This document shows, piece after piece, positions 12,150-24,888 of a stretch of DNA of 64,000 nucleotides. Source of the stretch: Bubalus kerabau. Lineage: Eukaryota; Chordata; Mammalia; Artiodactyla; Bovidae. A model generated the notes under the pieces. It saw only the letters and a program-made list of their open reading frames with translations. It was not told the DNA's origin and ran no database searches. The position numbers and the translations under genes are program-made. Where the stretch lies: positions 111,910,001-111,974,000 of the forward strand of contig NC_073624.1 in assembly GCF_029407905.1 (NCBI RefSeq), given 5' to 3'. Numbering within the stretch: position 1 is the first letter of the stretch; each line of letters begins with the position of its first letter.

Positions 12150-12350
12150 TTGAACTCTGCAGTAAAGAATCCGCCTGCCAATGCAGGAGACACAAGTTCC
12201 ATCCCTGGGTTAGGAAGATCCCCTGGAGGAGGAAATGGTAACCTGCTCCAGTATTCTTGCCTGAAAAACCCCATGAACAGAGGAGACTGGTGGGATCCAG
12301 TCCATGGAGACGCAAAAGACTCGGACATGACTGAGGGACAGGGCACAACT
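12150..12350 (+). mobile_element. Bov-tA SINE, head truncated
   Basis: tRNA-derived head with AGTAAAGAATCCGCCTGCC and a degenerate B box, then CTGGAGGAGGAAATGG and the Bov-A body ending GACTCGGACATGACTGAGGG. The first ~20 bp of the usual head are missing or diverged. Confidence 0.88.
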
Positions 12351-12669
12351 GTTCAAAAAGAGAGGTTTGGTTAATTATCATTTATCCACACAATGAAATG
12401 CCATACAGCAAAATCATGTTGAACTGTGATTGCAAATTATTTCTAGTAAGTAATTGGCTAGTGACAACAGGAGTCAGAGGGGAGGGGTAAAAATAATCTT
12501 TGGAGGATAGACCTAGTTAGAGCATTTAAAATCAGTAAAGTTGTATTTTTTGGAGTTACCTAAAAAACTTTTAACCTGAAATATCCCTTAAATTTTCACT
12601 CCTCTTGCAAGAAGACATCTGTAATTAGATTAAGCATTATAGCTATTGTTAATGTTTATTATTCATGAT

Positions 12670-14251
12670 TCAGTTCAGTTCAGTCACGCAGTTGTGTCAG
12701 ACTCTTTGTGACCCCATGAACCGCAGCAGGCCAGGCCTCCCTGGAATTCCATCACCAACTCCCAGAGTCCACCCAAACCCATGTCCATGGAGTCGGTGAT
12801 GCCATCTAACCATCTCATCCTCTGTTGTCCCCTTCCCCTCCCGCCCTCAATCTTTCCCAGCATCAGGGTCTTTTCCAATGAGTCAGCTCTTCACATCAGG
12901 TGGTCAAAGTATTGGAGTTTCAGCTTCAACATCAGTCCTTCAAATAAACACCCAGAACTGATCTCCTTTAGGATAGACTGGTTGGATCTGCTCGCAGTGC
13001 AAGGGACTCTCAAGAGTCTTCTCCAATACCACAGTTCAAAAGCATCAATTCCTTGGCACTCAGCTTTCTTTATACTCCAACTCTCACATCCATACATGAC
13101 TACTGGAAAAACCATACCCTTGACTAGATAGACCTTTGTTGACAATGTAATGTCTCTGCTTTTTAATATGCTATCTAGGTTGGTCATAACTTTCCTTCTA
13201 AGGAGTAAGTGGTCTTTTAATTTCATGGCTGCAGTCACCATCTGCAGGGATTTTGGAGCCCCAAAAAATAAAGTCAGCCACTGTTTCCACTGCTTCCCCA
13301 TCTATTTGCCATGAAATGATGGGACCAGATGCCATGATCTTAGTTTTCTGAGTGCTGAGCTTTAAGCCAACTTTTTCACTCTCGTCTTTCACTTTCATCA
13401 AGAAGCTCTTTAGTTCTTCTTCACTTTCTGCCATAAGGGTGGTGTCATCTGCATATCTGAGGTTATTGATATTTCTCCTGGCTCTTGATTCCAGCATGTG
13501 CTTCTTCCAGCCCAGCTTTTCATGATGTACTCTGCATATAAGTTAAATAAGCAGGGTAACAATATATAGCCTTGACGTACTCCTTTTCCTATTTGGAATG
13601 AGTCTGTTGTTCCATGTCCAGTTCTAACTGTTGCTTCCTGACCCACATACAGATTTCTCAAGAGGCAGGTGAGATGGCCTGGTATTCCCATCTCTTTAAG
13701 AATTTTCCACAGTTTATTGTGATCCACACAGTCAAAGACTTTGGCGTAGTCAATAAAGCAGAAATATATGCTTTTCTGGAACTCTCTTGCTTTTTCCATG
13801 ATCCAGTGTGTGTTGGCAATTTGATCTCTGGTTCCTCTGTGTTTTCTAAAACCAACTTGAACATCTGGAAGTTCACGGTTCACATATTGCTGAAGCCTGG
13901 CTTGGAGAATTTTGAGCATTACTTTACTAGCGTGTGAGATGAGCACTATTGTGCGGTAGTTTGAGCATTCTTTGGCATTGCCTTTCTTTGGGATTGGAAT
14001 GAAAACTGACCTTTTCCAGTCCTGTGGCCATTGCTGAGTTTTCCAAATTTGCTGGCATATTGAGTGCAGCACTTTCACAGCATCATCTTTCAGGATTTGA
14101 AATAGCTCAACTCGAATTCCATTACCTCTACTAGCTTTGTTCGTAGTGATGCTTTCTAAGACCCACTTGACTTCACATTCCAGGATGTCTGACTCTAGGT
14201 GAGCGATGACACCATCGTGATTATCAGGGTCATGAAGATCTTTTCTGTACC
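12670..14251 (-). mobile_element. BovB LINE, 5'-truncated, frame-broken
   Basis: 3' end at the left with the (GTTCA)n complement, ORF2 RT region to the right. The longest frame (13410-14078) keeps the RT blocks SVFIPIPKKGNAKECSNYRT, FCFIDYAKVFDCVDHNKLWK and GKGVRQGYILLPCLFNLYAE, then shifts frame after EYIMK. YADD lies in another frame near 13450. At least three frame changes before the 3' end. Dead copy. Confidence 0.93.
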
Positions 14252-15584
14252 TAGCAACATCAAAGTCCCTGCTGTCTTACACTGTACAAGAAACACATTG
14301 GACAGCTCTGGATTCAGGCAACTTCTGTGTAGATTTGTTGTATTTCTCCTTTATGCTTTATATAATTGGTAGGGCCTTTAGGATTCTGGAACAGGTTTGA
14401 TAGTAAAGGGCACCCTTTGATGAGTTTGTTGAATAATTTCAGGTACCTGTTATTGTCTCCATGATACCCCTTAGAAAACAATGGTGTCTGTGAAATCACT
14501 AGAATAAGATACTGAAGGAAAAAAGAAAGCTATTCTGCTTGACAGAATCCTGATACAGTTGACATCTAGGGAGAGAAGATGGCATGATGTATGCCATACT
14601 TAGTGAAAATTCCCAAAACTTGTGATAGGCTAAGCTTTTGTCTAGGTTGCAAACTCTGTCAAAGAACCTTCCAGCGTTAGTCCTGTCTCCAGCACATCAG
14701 AACACACCTGCCATAAAAAACAATGGAATCCATCTGAGGGATGGGCTTTGTCCTTTGTCCTTGGGGATCCAGCCTGTGTCCAGCATGCCGCCCTGATTCA
14801 GCAACATTTAGCGAAGCTGAATCTGGGTACTTCTTCTAAACTAGCTTTGCCATTTAAACCAGACACCCTGGGATTTAAACCATTATCCCCGGGATCCTGC
14901 ACTACCAGAAGGTGAGGATGCTCCACGGTATTAGTTCTGTCTTTAAGGTGTTGGCAGAATTTCAGAGTAAACAAAAATGACTCATCTGCCCTTGAACCTA
15001 TTCTTCCAAACCTTTCTTTTATCTCAGATCTCTCCTTCCCTTTCTTCATACTACCTACCCTTTGGGGTTCAATAGACCCTTCCTTCTTTAATAAAACTGC
15101 TCCCCTTCACATCTATTGAAAACTCAAATGCCACAAGGGATACTGTAAAGACAACATTTATTGAAGAAATAGCATGTACCATGCATGGTTATGCATCCTT
15201 CAATCATTACAGCCTGTGTCTTAATCAGTGACCCACTGTTTAGGCTTGCCCAGGACCAAGGCATTCTGGGGGACTTTCAGTACTAAACTAGGACAATGTC
15301 CATCTGAGACCTGAAACACAAAGACGAGAGGTCATTTTCTAAAGGTCACACTCTTCAACAGTGACCTGTTATGACTCAAACCCCCGGCCTTTGGGGCCTG
15401 TCACACTCTCACACTGGCTGTACTGAGGGCTGGTCTGATGATTTGATTAAGGAGTCACGCTTGATTTTAGTGACTGAGATGTATTTGCAGGTCTAAGTGG
15501 AGCTGTAATAGCGCCAAGTATGAGTATGAGGGAGGTAGTTTTAGGTGGGTATGTTATCACCACCCCCAAAACCCCGCTCTTACG
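14252..15584. other. Unassigned intronic sequence
   Basis: Unique-looking sequence between two BovB copies. A possible MIR relic near 15140-15290 (ACATTTATTGAAGAAATAGC). No gene seen. Confidence 0.45.
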
Positions 15585-15593
15585 CCAAACCAG

Positions 15594-18036
15594 TTCAGCT
15601 CAGTCAGTTCAGTCACACAATCATGTCTGACTCCTTGTGACCCCATGGACTGCAGCACGCCAGGCCTCCTTGTCCATCACCAACTTCCGGAGTTTACTCA
15701 AACTCCATTGAGTCAGTGTTGCCATCCAAGCATCTCATCCTCCGTCGTCCCCTTCTCCTCCCACCTTCAATCTTTCCCACCATCAGGGATTTTTCAAATT
15801 TTTCAATTCTTTGTGGCAGGTGGCCAAATTATTGGAGTTTCAGCTATAACATCAGTGCTTCCAATGAACACCCAGGACTGATCTCCTTTTGAATGGACTG
15901 GTTGGATATTCTTGCAGTCCAATGGGCTCTCAAGAGTCTTATCCAACACCATGGTTCAGAAGCATCAATTCTTTGGTACTCAGCTTTCTTTATAGTCCAA
16001 CTCTCACATCCATACATGACTGCTGGAAAAACCATAGTCTTGACTAGACAGACCTTTGTTGGCAAAGTAATATCTCTGCTTTTTAATATGCTGTCTAGGT
16101 TGGTCATAACATTTCTTCCAAGGAGTAAGCGTCTTTTAATTTCATGGCTACAGTCAACATCTGCAGTAATTTTGGAGCCCAAAAAAATAAAGTCTGTCAC
16201 TGTTTCCACTGTTTCCCCATCTATTTGCCATGAAGTGATGGACCAGATGCCATGATCTTAGTTTTCTGAATGTTGAGCTTTAAGCCAGCTTTTTCACTCT
16301 CCTCTTTCACTTTCAACAAGAGACTCTTTAGTTCTTCTTCACTTTCTGCCATAATGGTGGTGTCATCTGCATATCTGAGGTTATTGATATTTCTCCCAGC
16401 AATCTTGATTCCAGTTTGTGCTTCTTCCAGCCCGGCATTTCGCATGATGTACTCTGCATATAAGTTAAATAAACAGGGTGACAATATATAGCCTTGACAT
16501 ACTCCTTTTCCTATTTGGAACGAGTCTGTTGTTCCATGTCCAGTTCTAACTGTTGCTTCCTGACCTGCACACAGATTTCTCAAGAGGCAGGTCAGGTGGT
16601 CTGGTATTCCCATCTCTTTAAGAATTTTCCACAGTTTATTGTGATCCACACAGTCAAAGACTTTGGCATAGTCAAGAAAGCAGAAATAGATGTTTTTCTG
16701 TAACTCTCTTGCTTTTTCCATGATCCAGCGGATGTTGGTAATTTCATCTCTGGTTCCTCTGCCTTTTATAAAACCAGCTTGAACATCTGGAAGTTCACAG
16801 TTCACGTATTGCTGAAGCCTGGCTTGGAGAATTTTGAACATTACTTTACTAGCGTGTGAGATGAGTGCAAGTGTGTGGTAGTTTAAGCATTCTTTGGCAT
16901 TGCCTTTCTTTGGGATTGAAATGAAAACTGACCTTTTCCAGTCCTGTGGCCACTGCTGAGTTTTCCAAATTTGCTGGCATTTGAGTGCAGCATTTTCACA
17001 GCATCATCTTTTAGGATTTGAAAAACTCAACTGGAATTCCATTACCTCCACTAGCTTTGTTCCTAGTGATGCTTTCTAAGGCCCACTTGACTTCACATTC
17101 CAGGATGTCTGGCTCTAGGTGAGTAATCATACTATCATGATCATCTGGGTCATGAAGATCTTTTTTGTATAGTTCTTCTATGTATTCTTGCTACCTCTTC
17201 TTAATCTCTTCTGCTTCTGTTAGGTCCATACCATTTCTGTCCTTTATTGAGCCCATCTTTGCATGAAATGTTCCCTTGGTATCTCTAATTTTCTTAAAGA
17301 GATCTCTAGTCTTTCCCATTCTATTGTTTTCCTCTATTTCTTTGCATTGATTACTGAGGAAGGCTTTCTTATCTCTCCTTGCTATTCTTTGGAGCTCTGC
17401 ATTTAGATGCTTATATCTTTCCTTTTCTCCTTTGGTCTTTGCTTCTCTTCTTTCCACAGCTATTTGTAATGCCTCCTTAGGCAGCCATTTTGCCTTTTTG
17501 CATTTCTTTTTCCTGGGGGTGGCCTTGTTCACTGCCTACTGTCCTATATCATAATTCATCATGTTCATAGTCATGTCCATAGTTTTTCAGGCCTTCTGTA
17601 TATCAGATCTAATCCCTTGAATCTATTTTTGACTTCCACTGTGTAATCATAAGGGATTTGATTTAGGTCATACATGAATGGTCTAGTGATTTTCCCTACT
17701 TTCTTCAATTGAAGTCTGAATTTGGCAATAAGGAGTTCATGATCTGAGCCACAGTCAGCTCCCAGTCTTGTTATTGCTGACTGTATAGAGCTTCTCCATC
17801 TTTGGCTGCAAAGAATATAATCAATCTGATTTCGGTATTGACCGTCTGGTGATGTCCATGTGTAGAGCCATCTCTTGTGTTGTTGGAAGAGGGTGTTTGC
17901 TATGACCAGTGCATTTTCTTGGCAAAAGTCTATTAGCCTTTGCTTCATTGTGTACTCCAAGGCCAAGTTTGCCTGTTACTCCAGGTATTTCTTGACTTTC
18001 TACTTTTGCATTCCAGTCCTCTATAATGAAAAGGAC
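15594..18036 (-). pseudogene. BovB ORF2 3' part: endonuclease end and reverse transcriptase, broken
   Basis: Read on the minus strand: endonuclease C-terminal half (WTSPDGQYRNQIDYILCSQR, and GSDHELLIAKFRL with the SDH active-site motif near 17740), a linker, then RT (SKVM, FCFLDYAKVFDCVDHNKLWK, YADD at about 16365-16376), then the C-terminal CESW-type region. Best single RT frame is 16221-16841. A gap near 17540 and several frame changes inactivate it. Confidence 0.9.
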
Positions 18037-19143
18037 TTGCTAGGAGTGTCCAGTAGTCTCCAACAGAAGGGTGGGCCAGTGGTGTACTGCAGGGTTGGGG
18101 GCAGTGAGTGTAGCAGTACATACATGTGATCTTTGTAAGGAGGTAGCCATTATCTTTATTACCTCCAGCATAGTTTGGCCCAGGTAAATAGCAGGGAGGG
18201 AACACAGATCCACCCATCAACAGAAAATTGGATTAAAGATTTACTGAGCATGGCCCCGCCCATCAGAACAAGACCCAGTTTCCCCCTCAGTCAGTCTCTT
18301 CCATCAGGATGCTTCTATAAGACTCTTATTCTTTTCCATCAGAGGACAGACAGACTGAAAACCACAATCACAGAAAACTAACCAATCTCACTACATGGAC
18401 CACAGCCTTGTCTAACTCAATGAAACTATGAGCCATGCCATGTAGGGCCATCCAAGATGGATGGTTCATGATGAAGAGTTCTGACAAAATGTGGTCCACT
18501 GAAGAAGGGACTGGCAAACCAATTCAGTATTCTTGCCTTGAGAACCCCATGAACAGCATGAAAAGGCAAAAAGATAGGACACTGAAAGATGAACTCCCCA
18601 GGTCGATAGGTGCCCAATTTGCTACTGGAGATCAGTGGAAAAATAACTCCAGAAAGAATGAAGAGACAAGAGCCAAAGCAAGAATGACACCCAATTGTGG
18701 ATGTGACTGTTGACAGAAGCAAAGTCCAGTGCTGTAAAGAGAAATATTGCATAGGAACCTGGAATGTTAGGTCTATGGATCAAGGTAAATTGGAAGTGGT
18801 CAAACAGGAGATGGCAAAAGTGAACGTCAACTTTCTAGGAATCAGTGAACCAAAATGGACTGGAATGGGTGAATTTAACTCAGATGACCATTATATCTAC
18901 TACTGTGAGCAAGAATCCCTTAGAAGAAATGGAGTAGCCATTATAGTCAACAAAAGTCTGAAATACAGTACTTGGATGCAATCTCAAAAATGACAGGGTG
19001 ATCTCTATTCGTTTCCAAGGCAAATCATTCAATATCACAGTCATCCGAGTCTATGCCCTGACCAGTAATGCTGAAGAAGCTGAAGTTGAACAGTTCTATG
19101 AAGACCTACAAGACCTTCTAGAACTAACACCCCCCAAAAAGAT
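18037..19143 (+). pseudogene. BovB 5' UTR and ORF2 N-terminal endonuclease, inverted segment
   Basis: Plus strand: 5'-UTR sequence with TACCTCCAGCATAGTTTGGC and 'gaaaattggattaaagatttactgagcatgg', then the APE-type endonuclease start: CIGTWNVRSMDQGKLEVVKQ, FLGISEPKWTGMGEFNSDDH (E of the SEPKW block is a metal-binding position), RRNGVAIIVNKSLKY. A one-codon-scale frame change near 18990 separates it from SIRFQGKSFNITVIRVYALT. It ends at LELTPPKK. Confidence 0.9.
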
Positions 19144-19465
19144 ACCAAACCAGACCTGGAAGCAAATATTGAGAGTCAGCAGTTTTGATGTCCCTGCTTC
19201 TGAACATTTGCAAAAGGCTCTGCTTGGGGTTGGTGTCATGGCTTGGGAGAGTATAGGTGGGCAGACTGTGTATTTTGGAAGTACGAATCAGTATGAATCA
19301 TGATTGGTAGGGTTCCTTGTAATTTTGACTTCCCACATGAAGCCTACACTCAAAAATTAACAGACTGATTTAAAGATCTCATTTTCTAGGAATATTTTTC
19401 CAGACAGCTTTGTTCTGGTTTCACATCTCTAGTGTTCACATTTGTACTCTTGAAGATGGCTATAG

Positions 19466-19532
19466 GTATGTGCATGTATGTGTATGCATGTGTGTATATG
19501 TGTGCGTGTGTGTATATGTGTGCCTGTGTGTG
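19466..19532. repeat. Compound (TG)n/(TATG)n microsatellite
   Basis: Mixed TG, TATG and TGCATG units directly next to a Bov-tA SINE tail; may derive from that tail. Confidence 0.8.
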
Positions 19533-19736
19533 TGCTCAGTCATCTCTGACTCCTTGCGACCCCATGGACTGTACCCCCTCAGGCTCCTCTGTCCATGGAA
19601 TTTCCAAGCAAGGATACTGTAGTTGGTTACAATTTTCTGCTCCAGGGGATCTTCCCGACCCAGGGATTGAACCTGTGTCTCCTGAGTCTCTTGGTTGGGA
19701 GGCAGATTCTTTAACACTGAGACACCTGGGAAGCCA
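19533..19736 (-). mobile_element. Bov-tA SINE
   Basis: Antisense: GTGCTCAGTCATCTCTGACT at the left (3' end of the SINE), body, and the reverse complement of the tRNA head ending TGGGAAGCC at the right. It sits 14 bp from the next BovB. Confidence 0.9.
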
Positions 19737-19749
19737 TTTATATGTTTTG

Positions 19750-21275
19750 TTGTTGTTCAGTCGCTCAGTCATGTCTAACTCTTTGTGGACTGCAGCATGC
19801 CAGGCTTCTCTGTTCTTCACCATCTCCCAAAGTTTACTCAAACTCATGTGCATTGAGTCAGTGACGCCATCCAACCATCTCATCCTCTGTCATTCTTTTC
19901 TCCTCCTGCATACAATTTTTACCAGTATCAGGGTCTTTTCTAATGAGTCAGCTCTTCGCATCAGGTGGCCAAATTATCGGAGCTTCAGCGTTAGTCCTTC
20001 CATTGAATATTCAGAACTGATTTCCTTTAAGATTGACTGGTTTGATCTCCTTGCAGTCCAAGGGACTTTCAAGAGTCTTCTCCAGCACCACAGTTTGAAA
20101 GCATTAATTCTTTGATATTTAGACTTCTTTATGGTCCACCTCTCATATCTGTACATGACTCTTGGAAAACCCATAGCTTGGACTATACACAACTTTGTTG
20201 GCAAAGTGATATCACTGCTTTTTAGTATGCTGTCTAGGTGTGTCATAGCTTTTCCAAGGAGCAAGTGTCTTGATTTCGTGGCTGCAGACACCATCTACAG
20301 TGATTTTGGAGCCCAAGAAAATGACTTCTGTTACTATTTCCACTTTTTCCCCATCTGTTTCCCATGAAGTGATGTGATCAGATGCCATGATATTCATGCT
20401 TTGAATGTTGAGTTTTAGGCCAACTTTTTCACTCTCCTCTTTCACTTTCATCAAGAGGCTCTTTAGTTCCTCTTTTGCTTTCTGCCGTAAAGGTAGTGTC
20501 ATCTGCATATCTGAGGTTATTGATATTTCTCCCAGCAGTCTTGATTCTAGCTTGAGCTTCATCCAGACCCGCATTTCACATGATGCACTCTGCATAGAAG
20601 TTAAATAAATAGGTGACAATATACAGCCTTGATGTACTTCTTTCCCAATTTTGAACCAGTCCATTGTTCCTTGTCTTGTTCAAAGTGTTGCTTCTTGACC
20701 TGCATACAAATTTCTTAGGAGGCAGGTCTGGTGGTCTGATATTCCCATCCCTTCAACAAGCCTCCACAGTTTGTTGAGATCCACACAGTAAAAGGGTTTA
20801 AATGTAGTCAATGAAGCAAAAGTAGATTTTTTTCTGGAATTTCCTTGCTTTTTCTGTGATCCAGCGGATGTTGACTATTCGATCTCTGGATCCTCTGCCT
20901 TTGCTAAATCCAGCTTATACTTCTGGAAGTTATCAGTTCATGAACTGTTGGAGCATAGCTTGAAGGATTTTGAGCATTACCTTGCTAACATGTGAAATGA
21001 GTGCAATTGTCCGGTAGTTTGAACATTCTTTGGCACTGCCCTTCTTTGGGATTGGAATGAAAACTGACTTTTTCCAGTCCTGTGGCCATTGCCAAGTTTT
21101 CCAAATTTGCTGGCACACTGAGTGCAGCATTTTAACAGCCTCAGCTTTTAGGATTTGAAATAGCTTAACTGGAATTTCACCACCTCCGCTAGCTTTGTTC
21201 ATAGCAATGCTTCTTAAGGCTCACTGGACTTCACGCTCCAGGATGTCTGGCTCTAAGCGAGTAATCACGTTGCTC
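19750..21275 (-). mobile_element. BovB LINE, older and diverged
   Basis: Same extent as the copy at 12670 but more mutated. RT words survive (SVFIPIPKKGSAKECSNYRT at 21010-21070 on the minus strand; RT C-terminus near 20200), but the catalytic region is scattered over frames. Divergence suggests an earlier insertion than its neighbours. Confidence 0.88.
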
Positions 21276-21710
21276 TCTTGCAGTGTTTGGTTCTTTAATA
21301 GTTCTCCCCTCTCAGGTTTGCTCACGTTATGCACCCTCCTATCAGGTGAATCTCTAGCACACTCTTTCTTTCCCTAACAAAGTGTGGCACTGTGGAGGGA
21401 CTGAGAGAGCAGTTTTTCATGAATTTTCATTTTTAATTAGCATAACAGTTGTTATGTAGGGAACTGGTGCTTCTAAATTGACTGTGATTAGAAGCAGTTG
21501 ATTTATGTAAGTAGTTTTAAACCTGTTTCCAACAAATTCCGTATATTATTTATTAATCTAGTAAATACATTTTTTTTACTTCCTAGAAAATATAAAAGAA
21601 AATTCTACCTATTCCAAAGGCAAATTATATTTTGTTACTTCTGTTGTCCTTGAATTCCTGAAGCCCTACAGTAACATGATCGCACAGGAAACAGTTCAGC
21701 AAAGAGCCAA

Positions 21711-21910
21711 TGTTTGTTGGACCCTTTTAAAATGCGGGCTTTCTTCCAGGTGCTTTGTGTATGTTAAATGTAAATGATTCTATAAAGTAGATACTCTCTG
21801 ATACCCCTTTTACAGATGAGAAAATTGAGACTCAGGGATGCTAAGCAGTTTGTCTGAGCTCACAAAGCTGCTATGTGAAGAAGCTCAAATTCAAACCTAG
21901 GTGGTACTGG
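21711..21910 (-). mobile_element. MIR SINE remnant
   Basis: Antisense MIR: 'ccaggtgctttgtgtatgtt', CTTTTACAGATGAGAAAATT, 'gagactcagggatgctaagcagtttgtctgagctcacaaagctgc', 'aaattcaaacctagg'. Well preserved for a MIR. Confidence 0.85.
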
Positions 21911-21951
21911 CTCCTTAGCTTAATAGGAAATATATATGTGTGTATGTATGA

Positions 21952-22130
21952 CTTATTCATTGACTAAGTATTTATTGAGCACACAATAGATGCTGCACAG
22001 AGATAAATAAGACTCATCCTGCTTTAGGATGGTCTGGTGTCAGCAGAATGATTATAAACTGATGAATTACAGTGTACTGAAATAGATATTAGCATTTGGG
22101 CAGGAACAAAGTACTATGGGAGAGAATTAG
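21952..22130 (-). mobile_element. L2 LINE 3'-end remnant
   Basis: Antisense L2 terminus: TTATTCATTGACTAAGTATT followed by 'tattgagcacacaatagatgctgcacagagataaataagac'. Confidence 0.65.
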
Positions 22131-22739
22131 CATGTATTTTCCAAAGGCTAAATGTAATACTTTTTATACTTGCCACTTTTCTTCAGGAAAAAAGAATACA
22201 TTTAGAAAGGATATTAACCTATTTGAGGAAAGGAGAGGATCAGAGAGTCATAAAAGTGTTTTTTTTTTTTTTTCCTGAATATATCCTATAACTTATGTGG
22301 GGATATTCTGTTCTTAATTAAACATCCAATCAATATGCCTTTTTTAAATGACCAAAAATACTGACTACACCAAGACAATATTATAAGATTTCCCTCACCT
22401 ACCCAGACCTCTCTCCTGGAGTAACATAGTAAAGGAACTGTTAAAGAGGACATTTACTATTCGAGGTAGTTATAGTCAAGGGCACCGTGTCTAAACACTA
22501 ATCTTCACATCAATGACTAGCTGGCTGTATCAGAGTTTTATGATGTCACACATTCCTAGGTCATACTGCTGTGGATCTTGATATGGCAAGTCTAGGGTAC
22601 AGCCTAGGTCTTTGTATTTTATAAGTGCTTAAATTGATTTCTGTGTACATTCAAGTTCAACTGATCTGAAAGTACCCATGAAAAGGAGAGCCACTGATAT
22701 GATATTTACTTTCTATTATCTTGTTCAAGGTTATGGATT

Positions 22740-22930
22740 AGTCAGTAAGAGTCTGGTCTCTGAAAACAGATCTCAGTAAGTTCAATCTGTTTCACTGACT
22801 AGTTGGGGACCTGGGACAAATTTCTTAAGCTCTGTATTGCCTTTCTTATAGTGTTATAAGGATTAGATATAATGCACACAAAGCAGCTAGCAGGGCCTTG
22901 CACTGAGTACATACTCAATGAATGTTAGAA
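22740..22930 (+). mobile_element. MIR SINE remnant
   Basis: Sense MIR order: 'aagagtctggtctctgaaaacagat', 'gacctgggacaaatttcttaagctctgtattgcc', 'gtgttataaggattagatataatgcacacaaagc', 'actcaatgaatgtta'. A short (CA)n run follows at 22932-22948. Confidence 0.8.
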
Positions 22931-22948
22931 TACACACACACACACATA

Positions 22949-24853
22949 GAAGCTAACATACACACAGGCTCACACACATATACCCATGTTTATTATGTAT
23001 AAATGATCATTTCATTTCAAATGAAATAATTTTCCACAATTACCATTGTAGGAAAGAAGTAGGTCTGTGGCCATAGAGGGCCTTTTCAATGTTGAGAATT
23101 ATAATCCACTAATAGTGAGCATGTAGTTTCTTAGTGCTTCTTCGCTAGCCAACTTTATATGCTTTAGAGCTGGGAGTGGACACATCTTATACTTGTCATT
23201 AATTCCTATCCTTCACATCCTGTAAAAACTGACCCACCACAATCTGAATTAGTTAATCCTGAAAAGCAGAATGATATTGTTAAAAGAGCTGTCATCAAAG
23301 ATAATGAGTTCTAATCCAGCATTGAAACTAACAAATTTATAAAATGGGCCAGCTCACGGCCACTCTTAAGTCTTTATTTTCATATGTATTAAGATGCGAG
23401 GAGACAAATGAGGTGGTTTCTAAGGGCCTTTACAGCTAGAAGGTTCTGGGTTTCTGAGATGCTTAATTGTACCAAATATCGTAACCCAATATCCTTGATA
23501 TCATCTCTTTCTTGATGACATCATTTGGCCTTTAATCCAAAAGAGTGGCTGATGTATTTAGGAGCCTAAACATGAACTTGGCTGTAGATATTCCTACAGT
23601 AACTGAGAGGTATAGCCAACTCTTGGTTATCCAACAGAGTGTTTAAACAGCTCATCAGCAAGCTGGGTCAGGATTGTGTCCGTGTAATCCTCACAGAGAA
23701 AGAACTCCATGGAGTCCTGGGTGCCTCTCATTTGGCAGTTGATTGTGCTCAGATAATGAGGTCCCTTTCCAGGCAGGCATCTCTTCCACTGGAGGTCTGA
23801 GATCAAAATTTAGCAGCTAGTTTCTCTATAGCAGGGAAGAGAGAAGAGAGTGCCTCTCATGAGCAAGTATGCAATGTAATCCAGAGCTCCCTCTTTTTAA
23901 GATTCTTAATCAGTCAGGACACTGAGGGTACCAAGAAATAGCAGCCATTTTGATAACTCACAATGTGTGGAAATAAAAACTAGTGAAAAATCGGAACATG
24001 ACCATGTTGAAAAGTTGGTTCATTCACCATCTACTGATTTGTTTTTTTGTTTTCAGTCAGATTAACTTTAAAGCTTTCCAGAGCTCTCTACTGCTGCATG
24101 AGATTACTAATGAAACAAATATGCATCTCGTTACTTACTGAGCTAATTTTTCTCACATTCCTGAATGAAAATATATTCCTTTATATATTAACATTATAGA
24201 AGATCCAGTTCTTAAGCCTTTGGAAATGGTAATAAAACCATTTGAACTCTCCTTTTCATATTGATTTCTACGTGTACTTTCTAAACGTTAGCAAGGGAAA
24301 GAAGTATTTTCAAGATGGGAATGTCCATCCCTTCTTGTGCACTTCGATTCAGTGAAGGCCCACGTCCAGACTAGGTGCTTCTGTGGGGTAGGTAATATTT
24401 TGGGGGGCTTTTCTCTTTTTGGACCACTTCTCTTTGGTCTGAATATTTCCTGGATACCTAGTTTACCCCATGCCTTCCTCACCACCCCTCACCTCCTTCA
24501 TGACATACATCTTTTATCAGATGTCTGTTGGAAAGCTTTGTTAACTTAATCCATTCTAATGACTTCCTCAGATTGCAGTAGGTACAACAGAACTCTTAAA
24601 GCAAGAGGATGAAATCTAAAATTGCAAAATTTGTTTTAGAAAGTATGGAAAGTTCTTATGGAAAGTATGCAATTTTGGGCTTTTTAATGGAGGAGGGGAT
24701 TCCACTTTAAACTCAGAAGTTTTCCTAGGTCTCCTCAAATCACATAAGGGTCACGTTTTCATCCTTTGTGAAAAGCTAGTGCTACAGGTTTTCAGTGACT
24801 TCTCAAACTGGGCTAATTTTTATAAAGGACAATTCCTGAATCAGGAGAGGGTG
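22949..24853. other. Unassigned intronic sequence
   Basis: No ruminant-specific repeat, no convincing old repeat and no coding signal. Possibly unique intron. Confidence 0.5.
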
Positions 24854-24855
24854 GT

Positions 24856-24887
<32 letters not shown>

Positions 24888-24888
24888 A
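24854..24888. repeat. (TG)n microsatellite
   Basis: About 13 uninterrupted TG units preceded by an imperfect GTGGTGTGTA lead; likely length-variable. Confidence 0.9.

Larger units (their letters stand above)
15585..19153 (-). mobile_element. Near-full-length BovB with 5' inversion (twin priming)
   Basis: Seen: a minus-strand 3' segment (15594-18036) and a plus-strand 5' segment (18037-19143) lie back to back, the whole flanked by CCAAACCAG at 15585-15593 and 19145-19153. The 5' segment ends inside the endonuclease coding region at ...AAAAAGAT, and the 3' segment begins at GTCCTTTTCATTATAG; in an unrearranged BovB these are adjacent. So one insertion, split and inverted, explains the structure with almost no loss. 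Known: 5' inversion by twin priming is well described for L1. Both parts have lost their reading frames in places. Confidence 0.88.
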
